The position numbers were made by a program, and so were the translations under genes. A stretch of 64,000 bases of DNA from Sneathiella marina (lineage in GTDB: Bacteria; Pseudomonadota; Alphaproteobacteria; Sneathiellales; Sneathiellaceae): positions 2,936,501 through 3,000,500 of the forward strand of contig NZ_CP098747.1 of NCBI RefSeq assembly GCF_023746535.1, given 5' to 3'. Under the pieces are notes generated by a model. That model searched no databases. It saw only the letters and a list, made by a program, of their open reading frames with translations, and had not been told where the DNA came from. Below, piece by piece: positions 34,485 through 43,516 of this stretch. The stretch's first letter is position 1. Each line of letters opens with the position of its first letter.

Positions 34485-35204
34485 CTAGATCACTTCTTCT
34501 CGGTAGAAAATATGACTTCCAACCTGCCCAAGTTTATTCAGGTGCGCGCTCCATCTCGGATTTACATAAGACGCATGATAATGCGTAGCACGCTTTGCAA
34601 TACCGCTGCGCTCGCCTTTCATGACAAGGGCAACCACCTTTAAAGCTTTTTCCCAGGATCGCGTATTTCTCGGACGGTCGGACTGGCCGTCACAGGCAAA
34701 GGAGAACTGGCACTTGTGTCGACGATGCTTGTTTTGAAAGACAACGGCACATGCGGTATCCGGATATCGCTCATCAACGATCCTATTCAATATCACTTCA
34801 GCAATGGCAACCTGGCCAACAAGCGGCTCACTTCTGGCTTCAAAATAGACAGCTTGCGCAATACACATATCTTCTGAAGTAAAAGTCCGACCGAATAAAT
34901 CTACGCTTTTGTAGGTTTTGTTCAGGCTATGCGCATCCGGCATATCGAGGTCGGTCAATTGTGCATAAGTATCCGGTTTCGCCTGCAAATCTTTTACTTT
35001 TTGATCCAGTATAGCGCTTTGAGCGGTCTTCTGAGACTTTACGAAAGCAAACTTCTCCGTAGAATCAGCAGCAGCGCCAATTCTGAATAACAGCCCAAAA
35101 CTGATAACCATGATTGTCAATATGGTCGCTGAACCTAATGCGACGCCTATTTCATGAGATCGTGCTTTTGCCATTTTAAATATTCTATCCCGCAGGTTTC
35201 GCAT
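34485..35204 (-). CDS. SleB-type cell wall hydrolase
   Basis: The 239-aa protein has one N-terminal membrane helix (about residues 20-42 after the charged MAKARSHE) and a periplasmic catalytic domain of the Hydrolase_2 family. The hallmark is CIAQAVYFEARSEPLVGQVA with its catalytic glutamate, followed by AEVILNRI and, near the end, ATHYHASYVNPRWS. It cuts glycan or amide bonds in peptidoglycan during growth. The ATG at 35174 is an alternative start. Confidence 0.87.
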   Translation of the reverse strand: MRNLRDRIFKMAKARSHEIGVALGSATILTIMVISFGLLFRIGAAADSTEKFAFVKSQKTAQSAILDQKVKDLQAKPDTYAQLTDLDMPDAHSLNKTYKSVDLFGRTFTSEDMCIAQAVYFEARSEPLVGQVAIAEVILNRIVDERYPDTACAVVFQNKHRRHKCQFSFACDGQSDRPRNTRSWEKALKVVALVMKGERSGIAKRATHYHASYVNPRWSAHLNKLGQVGSHIFYREEVI

Positions 35205-35753
35205 TGCGCCGGTCCCGTTATTATTTGCAAAAAAGGTCCCAAGTTACTGCGACCCCTTCGTTAAACAAGACTTACCAGCCAATCACAATTTGACTCATCC
35301 CCTAAACATGGGGATTACCTTCAATTTTTTTACCTATTATTAACCATCAATTCAAATTTATGGTTAATCAACAGATACCTTAGCTCATTCAATTAATCTG
35401 GCTCGCATTACTGATATCCATTATAAAACAACAACTTATAATGAAAAAACAGGAGTTCAATGTTATTAACTATTTCCTGCAGATCCTATCCCTCAAATGA
35501 GGTAGAAGGCTGCAAAGTGAGCCTTTGATCAATTGAGATAAGCCACGCCAATAGAATCTAGGAGAGGAAGTAACATATATTTTTCCGAGCGTATATTACT
35601 TTTTTATACTGATTGAAACCCGCCAAACAAGCCCTCTTCTTCAGGCCCTTCAGTTTTTATAATGAGATGCTGAAGTACAATACCATTCTCCATATAGTAG
35701 CGTACATCACATTTCTACATAACTTTTTTGTATTTCATTATTGTTTTGCTTGC
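35205..35753. other. AT-rich intergenic region without a gene
   Basis: The long spacer between the cell-wall hydrolase and the ArsR gene is markedly AT-rich and shows no protein-like frame on either strand. Short features are a loose repeat of GTAACATATA against TATATTAC (35570-35600) followed by a T-run. The function of the spacer is not evident; a small RNA or a set of control sites is possible. Confidence 0.5.
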
Positions 35754-35772
35754 ATCAATTCACAAAATTGAT
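35754..35772. promoter_or_regulatory. palindromic operator before the ArsR-type repressor
   Basis: ATCAATT-CACAA-AATTGAT is a perfect 7-bp inverted repeat with five bases between, 51 bases before the ArsR start codon. Such AT-rich dyads are usual targets of ArsR dimers of this type, so autorepression is likely. Confidence 0.6.
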
Positions 35773-35823
35773 ATATGAGCGGTTAAGCATTTTCATGTAC
35801 ACAACAAATAAGATGGTTTTTTA

Positions 35824-36144
35824 ATGGATATCTCCCTACTACAAGAAAAGTCCTTGGACGCCAGCCGCTTCCTCAAGGCGATGTCAAATAAACACAGACT
35901 GCTTATCCTATGCAACTTAGTCGATAAAGAGCGTTCCGTTGGTGAATTGGAAAAGATAGTTGGCCTTAGTCAATCTGCCCTGTCCCAACATCTTGCCCGG
36001 TTACGCAAAGAAGAAGTTGTAAAGACGCGTAGAGACGCGCAAACGATTTACTATTCATTGCAGGACGAGAATGTCGTTGAAGTATTGGAACTATTGTTTT
36101 CAATTTTCGTAGCAGATGACAGAAAACTAGCTGAAGTCGCTTAG
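35824..36144 (+). CDS. ArsR family repressor, HlyU/SqrR/BigR-like
   Basis: The 106-aa winged-helix protein aligns well by eye with HlyU and SqrR/BigR, redox and sulfide sensors. Shared features are FLKAMSNKHRLLILCNL, the recognition helix LSQSALSQHLARLRKEE and the wing TRRDAQTIYYSL. The first family cysteine is present (C30). The second one, expected near position 96 (compare the C30/C96 pair of HlyU), is V96 here. A disulfide or persulfide bridge like that of the relatives is therefore not possible inside one subunit. No sulfide oxidation gene is adjacent. Confidence 0.87.
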   Translation: MDISLLQEKSLDASRFLKAMSNKHRLLILCNLVDKERSVGELEKIVGLSQSALSQHLARLRKEEVVKTRRDAQTIYYSLQDENVVEVLELLFSIFVADDRKLAEVA

Positions 36145-36160
36145 TTTCTAATTATTTTTG

Positions 36161-36188
36161 CGGATGAAGGGTTAAGTCCTTTCATCCG
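36161..36188. terminator. bidirectional terminator between ArsR and quinone-oxidoreductase genes
   Basis: CGGATGAAGG-(7)-CCTTTCATCCG forms a long stem with T-rich sequence on both sides: TATTTTATT after it on the plus strand and CAAAAATAATT on the minus strand. It overlaps the stop codon of the convergent gene. Confidence 0.75.
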
Positions 36189-37192
36189 TATTTTATTGGC
36201 TCGTCAATTGTTACGACCTGCTTGCCCACGACATCCCGTTGCTCCATTGTCGCCAGCGCTTCTTTGATCTGATGAAGCTCCCACCGTTTCCCGATCAGCG
36301 GCTTCAAATCATTTTCCTCCGTAAGTTTGATTAACTTATCAAAGCTTTCGCGTCCCGCAACGGGATCGCGTCGGCCAAATTCTCCAGCACGCACACCGAT
36401 AACAGAACATCCTTTTTCAGAAGGTAAATTTGTTTTCAGGACACCAAATTCTCCCCCGGCGAAACCGACAATCAATATGCGTCCCGCCCAGGCTATACAG
36501 TCAAAACTTTTCTCAAAATACTGTCCGCCAACTGGATCAAGAATAACATCCGCGCCTGCATTTTCAGTAATCCTCTGAACTTCAGCAGCGAAATCGACTT
36601 CTTGATAGTTAATAAGAAAATCCGCCCCACTCCGCTTGGCGAGGGCGAGTTTTGCCTCGGAACTGGCGGCCGCAATTACAATAGCTCCTTTTGCTTTAGC
36701 AACCTCGACACTTGCCTGGCCAACGCCACCGCCAGCACCAAGTATTAAAACGGTTTCGCCCGGTCTAAGCTTCGCCTTATCCACCAGGGATACATGTGCG
36801 GTTGAATAGGTGACGGCATAGGCCGCAGCCTCTTCAAACGTCAGGGTGTTGGGCATTGCTGCCAATTGTGCACGTGTAACAGTCATATATTCAGCGAACG
36901 CGCCCGTTTTGCCCTTTACCAGCACCGGATCGCCGAGGGAAAAATCAGAATCTGTATCCCGTGATTCTTCGATGACACCGGCCCCCTCCATTCCCAAAAC
37001 AAATGGCACCTCAGGTTTGAATTGATATTTTCCATATGTCATAAGCAAATCGGGGAAATTCAGTGCAGCCGCCCGCATCCGAATTCTGTATTCTCCGGCT
37101 TTCAACGGTTCCAGGGGCCTTTCTTTGGTAACAACGGCCCCTGGGCCATCCAGGCTCATGCAAATCGCCATTTTGGAAGTCTTGTCAGTCAT
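36182..37192 (-). CDS. zinc-independent MDR family NADPH:quinone oxidoreductase
   Basis: The 336-aa protein is an MDR enzyme lacking the structural-zinc loop, which places it with quinone oxidoreductases. The N-terminal MRAAALNFPDLLMTYGKYQF, the cofactor motif ETVLILGAGGGVGQASVEVA and NAGADVILDPVGG are typical. It reduces quinones or enals with NADPH in the cytoplasm. It stands alone between the ArsR gene and ccdA. Confidence 0.87.
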   Translation of the reverse strand: MTDKTSKMAICMSLDGPGAVVTKERPLEPLKAGEYRIRMRAAALNFPDLLMTYGKYQFKPEVPFVLGMEGAGVIEESRDTDSDFSLGDPVLVKGKTGAFAEYMTVTRAQLAAMPNTLTFEEAAAYAVTYSTAHVSLVDKAKLRPGETVLILGAGGGVGQASVEVAKAKGAIVIAAASSEAKLALAKRSGADFLINYQEVDFAAEVQRITENAGADVILDPVGGQYFEKSFDCIAWAGRILIVGFAGGEFGVLKTNLPSEKGCSVIGVRAGEFGRRDPVAGRESFDKLIKLTEENDLKPLIGKRWELHQIKEALATMEQRDVVGKQVVTIDEPIKYG

Positions 37193-37349
37193 ATCTTTTT
37201 TCTTATTATTTCAATTTTACTATTGATTTTCCATTGTGGACTGATACCACACTTTTTTCCACGATCTTGTGACTGGAACATGTCTTGGAAAAGGGTTATC
37301 TGTGGCACGTAGAATTTAAACTCGGCGTTTTAGTGGATTGAATAACATA

Positions 37350-38102
37350 ATGGGTGGTCTGGACATTTCTTACGCAGCAGCTGTTGGTGGAGGACTTGTG
37401 AGTTTTCTTAGCCCATGTGTATTGCCACTTGTCCCTGCCTATCTGTGCCTTGTCGCCGGTACAAGTCTTGATCAACTGGCTGACCTGGATGAAAAAGAAC
37501 CAGTCCGCAGGGGAATAAACTGGCAAGTTGTCTCCATGGCGGTAATTTTCGTCTTGGGGTTCTCCACGGTGTTTATATTGCTCGGTGCATCGGCCTCTTT
37601 CATTAATCGGCTGATTATCGAACATCTTGAGCTGTTGTCAAAAATAGCAGGGGCCGTCATTATTATTTTTGGCATCCACATGACCGGCCTCGTTCGCATT
37701 CCCTTTCTTTACCGGGAAGCTCGCTTCAATAATGTGGATAAACCACAGAACTGGTTTGGTGCCTACATAATCGGACTGGCCTTCGGGTTTGGCTGGACAC
37801 CTTGTATCGGGCCCATTTTAGGAACTATCCTGGCTCTGGCCGCAAGCGAGAGCTCTCTTGGATATGGCGTAAGCTTACTCGGGGTCTATTCCCTCGGCCT
37901 TGGCATACCGTTTATCCTTGCGGCTTTTGCAATGAACACGTTTTTAAAATTCATGCGTCGGTTTAGAAAATACTTTAAAACAGTTGAAATCGGAACCGGC
38001 CTCATTCTAATTGCAACGGGCGTCCTGATATTCTCAGGTCAGTTCCAGATACTCGCCTATTGGTTCTTGGAAGCATTTCCTGGGTTAGCAAATCTCGGGT
38101 AA
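37350..38102 (+). CDS. ccdA: cytochrome c biogenesis protein CcdA
   Basis: The 250-aa protein has six hydrophobic segments. The two redox cysteines are in the typical places: SFLSPCVLPLVPAYL in helix 1 and GFGWTPCIGPILG in helix 4. It carries reducing power from cytoplasmic thioredoxin across the membrane to periplasmic thiol proteins. ATG at 37350 is favoured, with TTG at 37338 as alternative. No CcmG or TlpA-like partner is adjacent. Confidence 0.92.
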   Translation: MGGLDISYAAAVGGGLVSFLSPCVLPLVPAYLCLVAGTSLDQLADLDEKEPVRRGINWQVVSMAVIFVLGFSTVFILLGASASFINRLIIEHLELLSKIAGAVIIIFGIHMTGLVRIPFLYREARFNNVDKPQNWFGAYIIGLAFGFGWTPCIGPILGTILALAASESSLGYGVSLLGVYSLGLGIPFILAAFAMNTFLKFMRRFRKYFKTVEIGTGLILIATGVLIFSGQFQILAYWFLEAFPGLANLG

Positions 38103-38121
38103 AACTGGCCTGTTCCGCCGC

Positions 38122-38331
38122 TTATGATTTTGAAAAGAGAGAGCCGACCCAGCCACAGGTATCATCTTTTTCAGTAATTTTTTTAGCAACAACCGTCCCG
38201 GTGGCTACTGAAGTGATATCCAGCTCATTTTGAGCGAGGACATTGGAGCTGTCAGCCAATAAAGAGCTCAATCCCATCACGGCGACCAAAAGGCCCGCAA
38301 TGATCCAAGTTGTTTTGATTTCGTCCCGCAT
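38122..38331 (-). CDS. small protein with N-terminal membrane anchor or signal
   Basis: The 69-aa product has one hydrophobic segment (TWIIAGLLVAVMGLSSLL) followed by a short polar part with a single cysteine (KDDTCGWVGSLF). ATG at 38331 is preferred because GAGGA stands nine bases before it. It lies convergent to ccdA with 19 bases between. The function is unknown; it is probably periplasmic or anchored. Confidence 0.55.
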   Translation of the reverse strand: MRDEIKTTWIIAGLLVAVMGLSSLLADSSNVLAQNELDITSVATGTVVAKKITEKDDTCGWVGSLFSKS

Positions 38332-38609
38332 CTTTCTCATTCCTCAAGCCGAAACATTTGTTCAGATAGTTTCGGCGCTGAAATTATTCACATTTTTGGT
38401 GCGTTAGCCGTGTAGATATTATTCCGGCATTGAAGTTCAAGAAATATCTTAGGTATTGGGCAGCAATACTTGATAATAAAGGAAAAACTGTATCGGTCGT
38501 CACATTTTGAAGATCATTAGCTTTGCCTGGCCGCAATATAATCTTCTCCTGTGGCTGGATATCTTTTATGCTGATAATAGCGAAGTATTATGTAGATCAG
38601 GTCGTCAAG

Positions 38610-39308
38610 ATGTGCGGAAGATTCAACTTAACAAGTCCGGTAGAGGCGATCCGGCAACTTTTCGGTTTTCAAGCGAGCCCAAACCTTCAGGCCAGGTACA
38701 ATATTGCCCCGACGACGCAAATCGCAGCTGTCCGTTTACCATCAAATAAGTCAGCTTCCGGAACAGAGCTTTTCTCAGCCCATTGGGGCTTAATTCCTTC
38801 ATGGGCAAAATCAGCAGAATACAGTGCCAAAATGATCAATGCGCGATCAGAAACCGTTGCTGACAAACCGGCGTTTCGTTCCGCTTACAAGTCCCGTCGC
38901 TGCCTTATCCCGTCTAATGGGTTTTATGAATGGCAAAAATTGGGAAAAACGAAAAAGCAGCCTTGGCTCATAAGCCTTCAAGACACACCCTTATTTGCTT
39001 TTGCCGGGCTTTGGGAAAGTTGGACAGATCCTGAGGGAAAAACGCTGGAGAGCTGTACCATATTAACGACGAAAGCAGCAGACAGCATTGCATTTATCCA
39101 TCACCGTATGCCGGTTATTATCGACAAGGCCAAATTTGGTCAATGGTATGAAGGCGGGTCAGAAGACGACCTGTTGCAGCCTTTCGACAGTGCAAAACTG
39201 ACTTTTCACAAAGTGTCACAGAGTGTTGGAAATGTCCGCAATGACGATGCCAGCTTGATTGCCCCCTGTGAAAGCATCACATCGAACCCTCAACAGGAAC
39301 TATTCTGA
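38610..39308 (+). CDS. SRAP/YedK (HMCES-type) abasic-site protection protein
   Basis: The 232-aa protein starts with MCGRF, where the cysteine at position 2 becomes the catalytic residue that crosslinks to abasic sites in single-stranded DNA. Further marks are ARYNIAPTTQ, INARSETV, RRCLIPSNGFYEW and the late HHRMPVII with its histidine. The start is fixed by the need for Cys2, even though the frame is open further upstream. It protects single-stranded DNA during replication stress. The stop overlaps the convergent rpoH2 gene by nine bases. Confidence 0.93.
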   Translation: MCGRFNLTSPVEAIRQLFGFQASPNLQARYNIAPTTQIAAVRLPSNKSASGTELFSAHWGLIPSWAKSAEYSAKMINARSETVADKPAFRSAYKSRRCLIPSNGFYEWQKLGKTKKQPWLISLQDTPLFAFAGLWESWTDPEGKTLESCTILTTKAADSIAFIHHRMPVIIDKAKFGQWYEGGSEDDLLQPFDSAKLTFHKVSQSVGNVRNDDASLIAPCESITSNPQQELF

Positions 39309-40205
39309 AACCGGTTTAAGGGCTGGGGAATTCCCTTTAACAGGTTCTTCACGGCTAATTCGGACAACGGATGCCCTTAATTTTTCAAACGCCTTATGCT
39401 CTATCTGACGGACTCTTTCCTTGGTTATGCCTAACCGACCGCCCAACACTTCCAAGGTTGTTTTGTCGTCCTGCAGCCTTCTTTCACGAATAATCAGCTG
39501 TTCACGATCGGTTAATTCATGCAACGCCAAATCCAGCCAACGAGATCTGATCTCGCCATCCAGGGATTTTATCACAGCTTCTTCGGGCGTCGGGCCGGTG
39601 TCCGGCAAAAAATCTTCCAGACTGTCATCCCCGTTCTCACCGATCGGAGCATTCAAGGATTGATCGCGGCCGGACAAGCGATTGGCCATTTTCTCGACCT
39701 CACCGATCTTTATCCTCAGTTTTCTGGAAATGGCATCCAAGGTATCCGACGAGAACCCGCCATCATCAGAACTCTGAATTTTCGCCCGTAGCCATCTCAA
39801 ATTGAAAAACAGTGATTTTTGAGACGCACTCGTTCCGGATCTGACAATCGACCAATTGCGCAGGATATAATCCTGCATTGCTGATTTTATCCACCAGCTG
39901 GCATAGGTTGAAAATCGAATTTCCCGTTCCGGCTCAAACTTAAATGCAGCCTGCATTAAACCAATATTACCTTCTTGCACCAAATCACCCATTGGCAAGC
40001 CATAATTTCGGAATTTGGTCGCCATGGATATAACGAGCCTCATATATGCCGACACGAGTTCATGTAGGGCTTTCTCGTCATCATGATCTCGCCAGAGAAA
40101 TGCCAGTTCGAATTCGCGCTCTCGTGTCAAAAGAGGGATCGACATTGCTTCGGAAACAAACGCTCTGTTTCGTTTTATTGCAAGTGTCGTATCATGCTTA
40201 GTCAT
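39300..40205 (-). CDS. rpoH2: RNA polymerase sigma factor RpoH2 (sigma-32 family)
   Basis: The 301-aa protein has region 2 (LVQEGNIGLMQAAFKFEPER, RFSTYASWWIKSAMQDYIL), the RpoH box (QKSLFFNLR, about 129-137) and region 4 ending in EVLGGRLGITKERVRQIEHK. The box is specific for sigma-32. Many alphaproteobacteria have two copies; the sequence RWLRAKI after the box and the divergent region 3 suggest the second, oxidative-stress type. AGAGGAAA precedes the ATG. Calling it RpoH2 and not RpoH1 is an inference. Confidence 0.88.
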   Translation of the reverse strand: MTKHDTTLAIKRNRAFVSEAMSIPLLTREREFELAFLWRDHDDEKALHELVSAYMRLVISMATKFRNYGLPMGDLVQEGNIGLMQAAFKFEPEREIRFSTYASWWIKSAMQDYILRNWSIVRSGTSASQKSLFFNLRWLRAKIQSSDDGGFSSDTLDAISRKLRIKIGEVEKMANRLSGRDQSLNAPIGENGDDSLEDFLPDTGPTPEEAVIKSLDGEIRSRWLDLALHELTDREQLIIRERRLQDDKTTLEVLGGRLGITKERVRQIEHKAFEKLRASVVRISREEPVKGNSPALKPVSE

Positions 40206-40411
40206 GTGAGTTTCCTCTCACCAAACTTTATCTAGACAGTTGATATCAGGAACAGCTCATTCATATTAATACTATAAAATATAAGGATTTTCGCCGATTT
40301 GTCCATTATTTAACAGGTATCCTGATACAATCGTGATCGGAGGTGACGACCTCTGTTTTCTTCCAATTTGTTATACGAAAGAAGAATTAGATCAGATCAG
40401 AGTGGTTAAAT

Positions 40412-41659
40412 TTAGGCGGGGGCAACCGTTTCTTTCATCGGCTTTTCGCTTGATCTTGAATAGACCAATAAGGCTATAACAAGTATGCCGCTGACGAACA
40501 TAAATGAGTGCTGATATCCTGCTTCGGGATTTATCGCTAAAATCCAGCCAAACATCGATTGCATAAACCCTACGCCAGTAATACTGATCAGATTTAAAGT
40601 AGAGTTAGCGCGGCCAACCAGATGATCGGGGAAAGCAGCTCGGCATTGAGCTGCCAGAACAACGTAATATTGTTGAACAAACGCTATATAGACGAAAAGA
40701 CATGTGACGACAAAAATCGATAAATTTTCTCCTAGCCCCAGTACTCCGAAAGCTATCAATTCAGTTGTTACAGCAGTAAAAACAATTGCCTTTCGGCGTT
40801 TGAAGATCCGATCCAAAGGACCGAAAAACAAGGCTCCAATTGGTACAAATATCATCATAAGAAACAGTACCTGGCCTCGTTCCCACCCGTCCAGACCATA
40901 GGTATCTTCAAGATATGGCCCACCCCACATCCCAATAATTGCCACAGCAGGTCCGTATGCGACGAATCCCATGGCTAGCAAATTGAAAAACCGGGGATGG
41001 CTCAACACTTTTAGATACCCACGAATACTCTGGCCTATGGTCGACGGCGTATCGAGACTATTGCTATAGGCTGGCGGCGCATCCCGGATAACAACAATAC
41101 CGATCAGCAACATGACCACAGTTGCGCCTGCCACAAAGATAAAGGGCGATCGCCATCCGAACAGTTCAATCATCCCGGCAAGAGGCGCTGACGCCATTAT
41201 CCCGCCAATACTACCAGCCGCCATCAACCAAGAGGCCAGTGTCGCAAATTTCGTCGGCGGAAACCATTTTGCAAAAAGAACATATGCCGACATCATCGTT
41301 GCGGAAAAGCCGAGCCCGATGAGAATTCGAGATATAAGTATTTCATTGAAATTGGTTGCCAAAGCAATCATCAAAGATCCGATAACGGCCAGGACACCGA
41401 TACTGGGGATAATAATGCGCGGACCAAAGCGATCAAGCAGCATGCCGATCGGCACCTGAACAAAAGCTGATGCAAAAAATAATGCCGCAGCCGCAATGCC
41501 CAAGCCTTCAACGGCAATGCCAATTTCCTTGGCAATAGGCGGCATGACTACAGCCCCGGACATACGATGAAACTGGCCAAGGCCAAACATCACCGCGCAA
41601 ATCAGGAAGATGTAAAAGGCATGTCTTTTTACGGCAGCTGGCCGATTTTCTGAAGGCAT
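40412..41659 (-). CDS. MFS transporter
   Basis: The 415-aa protein has 12 hydrophobic segments and the MFS motif A after helix 2 (GMLLDRFGPRIIIPSIG) with a second loop copy, FGPLDRIFKRRKAI. The first helix region reads GLGQFHRMSGAVVMPPIAKE. The closest type is a metabolite or drug uptake/efflux carrier (nitrate/anion-like order of motifs is absent). The gene is monocistronic and the substrate unknown. Confidence 0.85.
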   Translation of the reverse strand: MPSENRPAAVKRHAFYIFLICAVMFGLGQFHRMSGAVVMPPIAKEIGIAVEGLGIAAAALFFASAFVQVPIGMLLDRFGPRIIIPSIGVLAVIGSLMIALATNFNEILISRILIGLGFSATMMSAYVLFAKWFPPTKFATLASWLMAAGSIGGIMASAPLAGMIELFGWRSPFIFVAGATVVMLLIGIVVIRDAPPAYSNSLDTPSTIGQSIRGYLKVLSHPRFFNLLAMGFVAYGPAVAIIGMWGGPYLEDTYGLDGWERGQVLFLMMIFVPIGALFFGPLDRIFKRRKAIVFTAVTTELIAFGVLGLGENLSIFVVTCLFVYIAFVQQYYVVLAAQCRAAFPDHLVGRANSTLNLISITGVGFMQSMFGWILAINPEAGYQHSFMFVSGILVIALLVYSRSSEKPMKETVAPA

Positions 41660-41876
41660 TGAGTTCGCTTACTAACGATTTCTTTTGAGACTACGGTCTG
41701 CCTAATTAAATTATTTGTCAAACGAATTGCATAAAATGACCCTTGTCATCTCCGTGGAAGATTACCAAAATTTCAAATTAGCTGTTTCCCAAAAGCGATT
41801 TTACGAATATTAATCTCGCAGGAATTTTTGGCGACACCCTAACTGTTAAAAACCACGTGTTGAAGGAAACCCATTC

Positions 41877-42515
41877 ATGGACAGTTTTTACGAAATATTT
41901 CAACGGAATAAAGATTGGGCTGCCCGGACAAAGGAAAATAAACCGGATTTTTTCGAAAGAATGGTCGACCAGCAAAATCCGGAATATTTGTGGATCGGTT
42001 GCTCTGACAGTCGTGTGCCGGCAAATCAGATCGTTGACCTGCCGCCCGGCGACGTTTTTGTTCATCGCAATGTGGCAAACATTGTTGTTCCTTCGGACTT
42101 AAACTGTCTGTCCGTTTTGCAATATGCAATTGAAGTTCTGAAAGTTAAGCACGTAATTGTTTGTGGTCACTACGGTTGCGGGGGTGTTGAAGCCGCCCTT
42201 TCCGGCCAGAAATTCGGAATGATCGACAATTGGTTACGCCCCATTCGCTCGATTATCCGGCATAATAAATCGGCTATGGATAGTGCGACAACAGATCAGC
42301 AACGCTCCGATTTACTCTGCGAGCTAAATGTTATTGAACAAGTGCAGAATGTCTGCGCATCAACGGTCGTTCAGGATGCCTGGGACGCGGGACAATCTTT
42401 CTCTGTTCATGGCATCATTTATTCAATCCGGGATGGCTTGCTGCGCGATCTGGTTCACTTTGAAAAAGGGCGGATTGAAACACGTGGCCCCGATTATCCT
42501 AAGTCACTATCCTGA
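41877..42515 (+). CDS. can: beta-class carbonic anhydrase
   Basis: The 212-aa enzyme has the zinc ligands C42, H98 and C101 (WIGCSDSRV and CGHYGCGGV) and the catalytic dyad D44/R46. It interconverts CO2 and bicarbonate in the cytoplasm. AAGGAAA lies before the ATG. The gene is monocistronic and resembles the Can type of E. coli in length. Confidence 0.94.
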   Translation: MDSFYEIFQRNKDWAARTKENKPDFFERMVDQQNPEYLWIGCSDSRVPANQIVDLPPGDVFVHRNVANIVVPSDLNCLSVLQYAIEVLKVKHVIVCGHYGCGGVEAALSGQKFGMIDNWLRPIRSIIRHNKSAMDSATTDQQRSDLLCELNVIEQVQNVCASTVVQDAWDAGQSFSVHGIIYSIRDGLLRDLVHFEKGRIETRGPDYPKSLS

Positions 42516-42655
42516 TGAAAGAACGGTATGCGGAAACAGCCTCATAATTGACTTTTTGTCAATTTACTTGATCATTGTTTCCACCCGTCCTATTTTCCAG
42601 TAAATCGCGGGCGCCGCAGGTCACTAATTAAGAAATAAGAAATTGAGAGTACGGC

Positions 42656-43501
42656 ATGAAATTTAAAGGTACAGATACATATGTTGCAACGGAAGATCTG
42701 ATGATCGCCGTAAACGCGGCGATTACATTGGAGCGCCCTCTTTTGATTAAAGGGGAGCCGGGCACGGGTAAAACAGTTTTGGCCCAAGAAGTGGCAAACG
42801 CGCTTGGCAAACAATTTATCGAATGGAACATCAAATCAACCACAAAAGCCCAACAGGGGTTGTACGAATATGACGCCGTCTCCCGCTTACGCGATTCGCA
42901 ATTGGGGGAGGACAAGGTGCATGATATTTCCAACTATATTCGTCCTGGAAAGATGTGGGAGGCATTTACTGCCAATGAAAGCCCTATTTTATTAATTGAT
43001 GAGATCGATAAAGCGGATATTGAGTTTCCAAATGACTTGTTACAGGAACTCGACCGCATGGAGTTTTTTGTCTACGAGACGCAAGAGACAATTAAAGCTG
43101 CTCATCGTCCTTTGGTGATTATTACATCGAATAACGAAAAAGAACTTCCCGACGCTTTTCTGCGCCGGTGTTTCTTCCATTATATCAGCTTCCCCGATAC
43201 AGAAACCATGGAGAAGATTATTGATGTGCATCACCCGGATGCAAAACAGGAGCTGGTTCGGGATGCTTTGAAAGTGTTCTTTGATGTTCGTGAAACACCA
43301 GGGTTGAAAAAGAAACCGTCAACAAGCGAACTTCTTGATTGGCTAAAACTTCTCATGTCGGAAGATCTTCCAGAAGATGTCCTTCGATCAAAAGATCCGT
43401 CAAAGCTTATTCCGCCTTTGCATGGCGCATTGCTGAAGAACGAGCAGGATGTCCATTTGTTCGAACGATTGGCTTTTCTGTCCCGGCGCGAGCAACGATA
43501 A
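42656..43501 (+). CDS. MoxR family AAA+ ATPase
   Basis: The 281-aa protein has Walker A GEPGTGKT (33-40), Walker B ILLIDEIDKAD (about 111-121) and the arginine in PDAFLRRCFFHYI. MoxR proteins act as chaperones that mature or insert metal cofactors together with a VWA partner, which is the next gene, 15 bases downstream. The pair might serve the molybdenum hydroxylase or another metalloenzyme, but that is not shown here. Confidence 0.92.
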   Translation: MKFKGTDTYVATEDLMIAVNAAITLERPLLIKGEPGTGKTVLAQEVANALGKQFIEWNIKSTTKAQQGLYEYDAVSRLRDSQLGEDKVHDISNYIRPGKMWEAFTANESPILLIDEIDKADIEFPNDLLQELDRMEFFVYETQETIKAAHRPLVIITSNNEKELPDAFLRRCFFHYISFPDTETMEKIIDVHHPDAKQELVRDALKVFFDVRETPGLKKKPSTSELLDWLKLLMSEDLPEDVLRSKDPSKLIPPLHGALLKNEQDVHLFERLAFLSRREQR

Positions 43502-43516
43502 CAACGGAGAACACCT

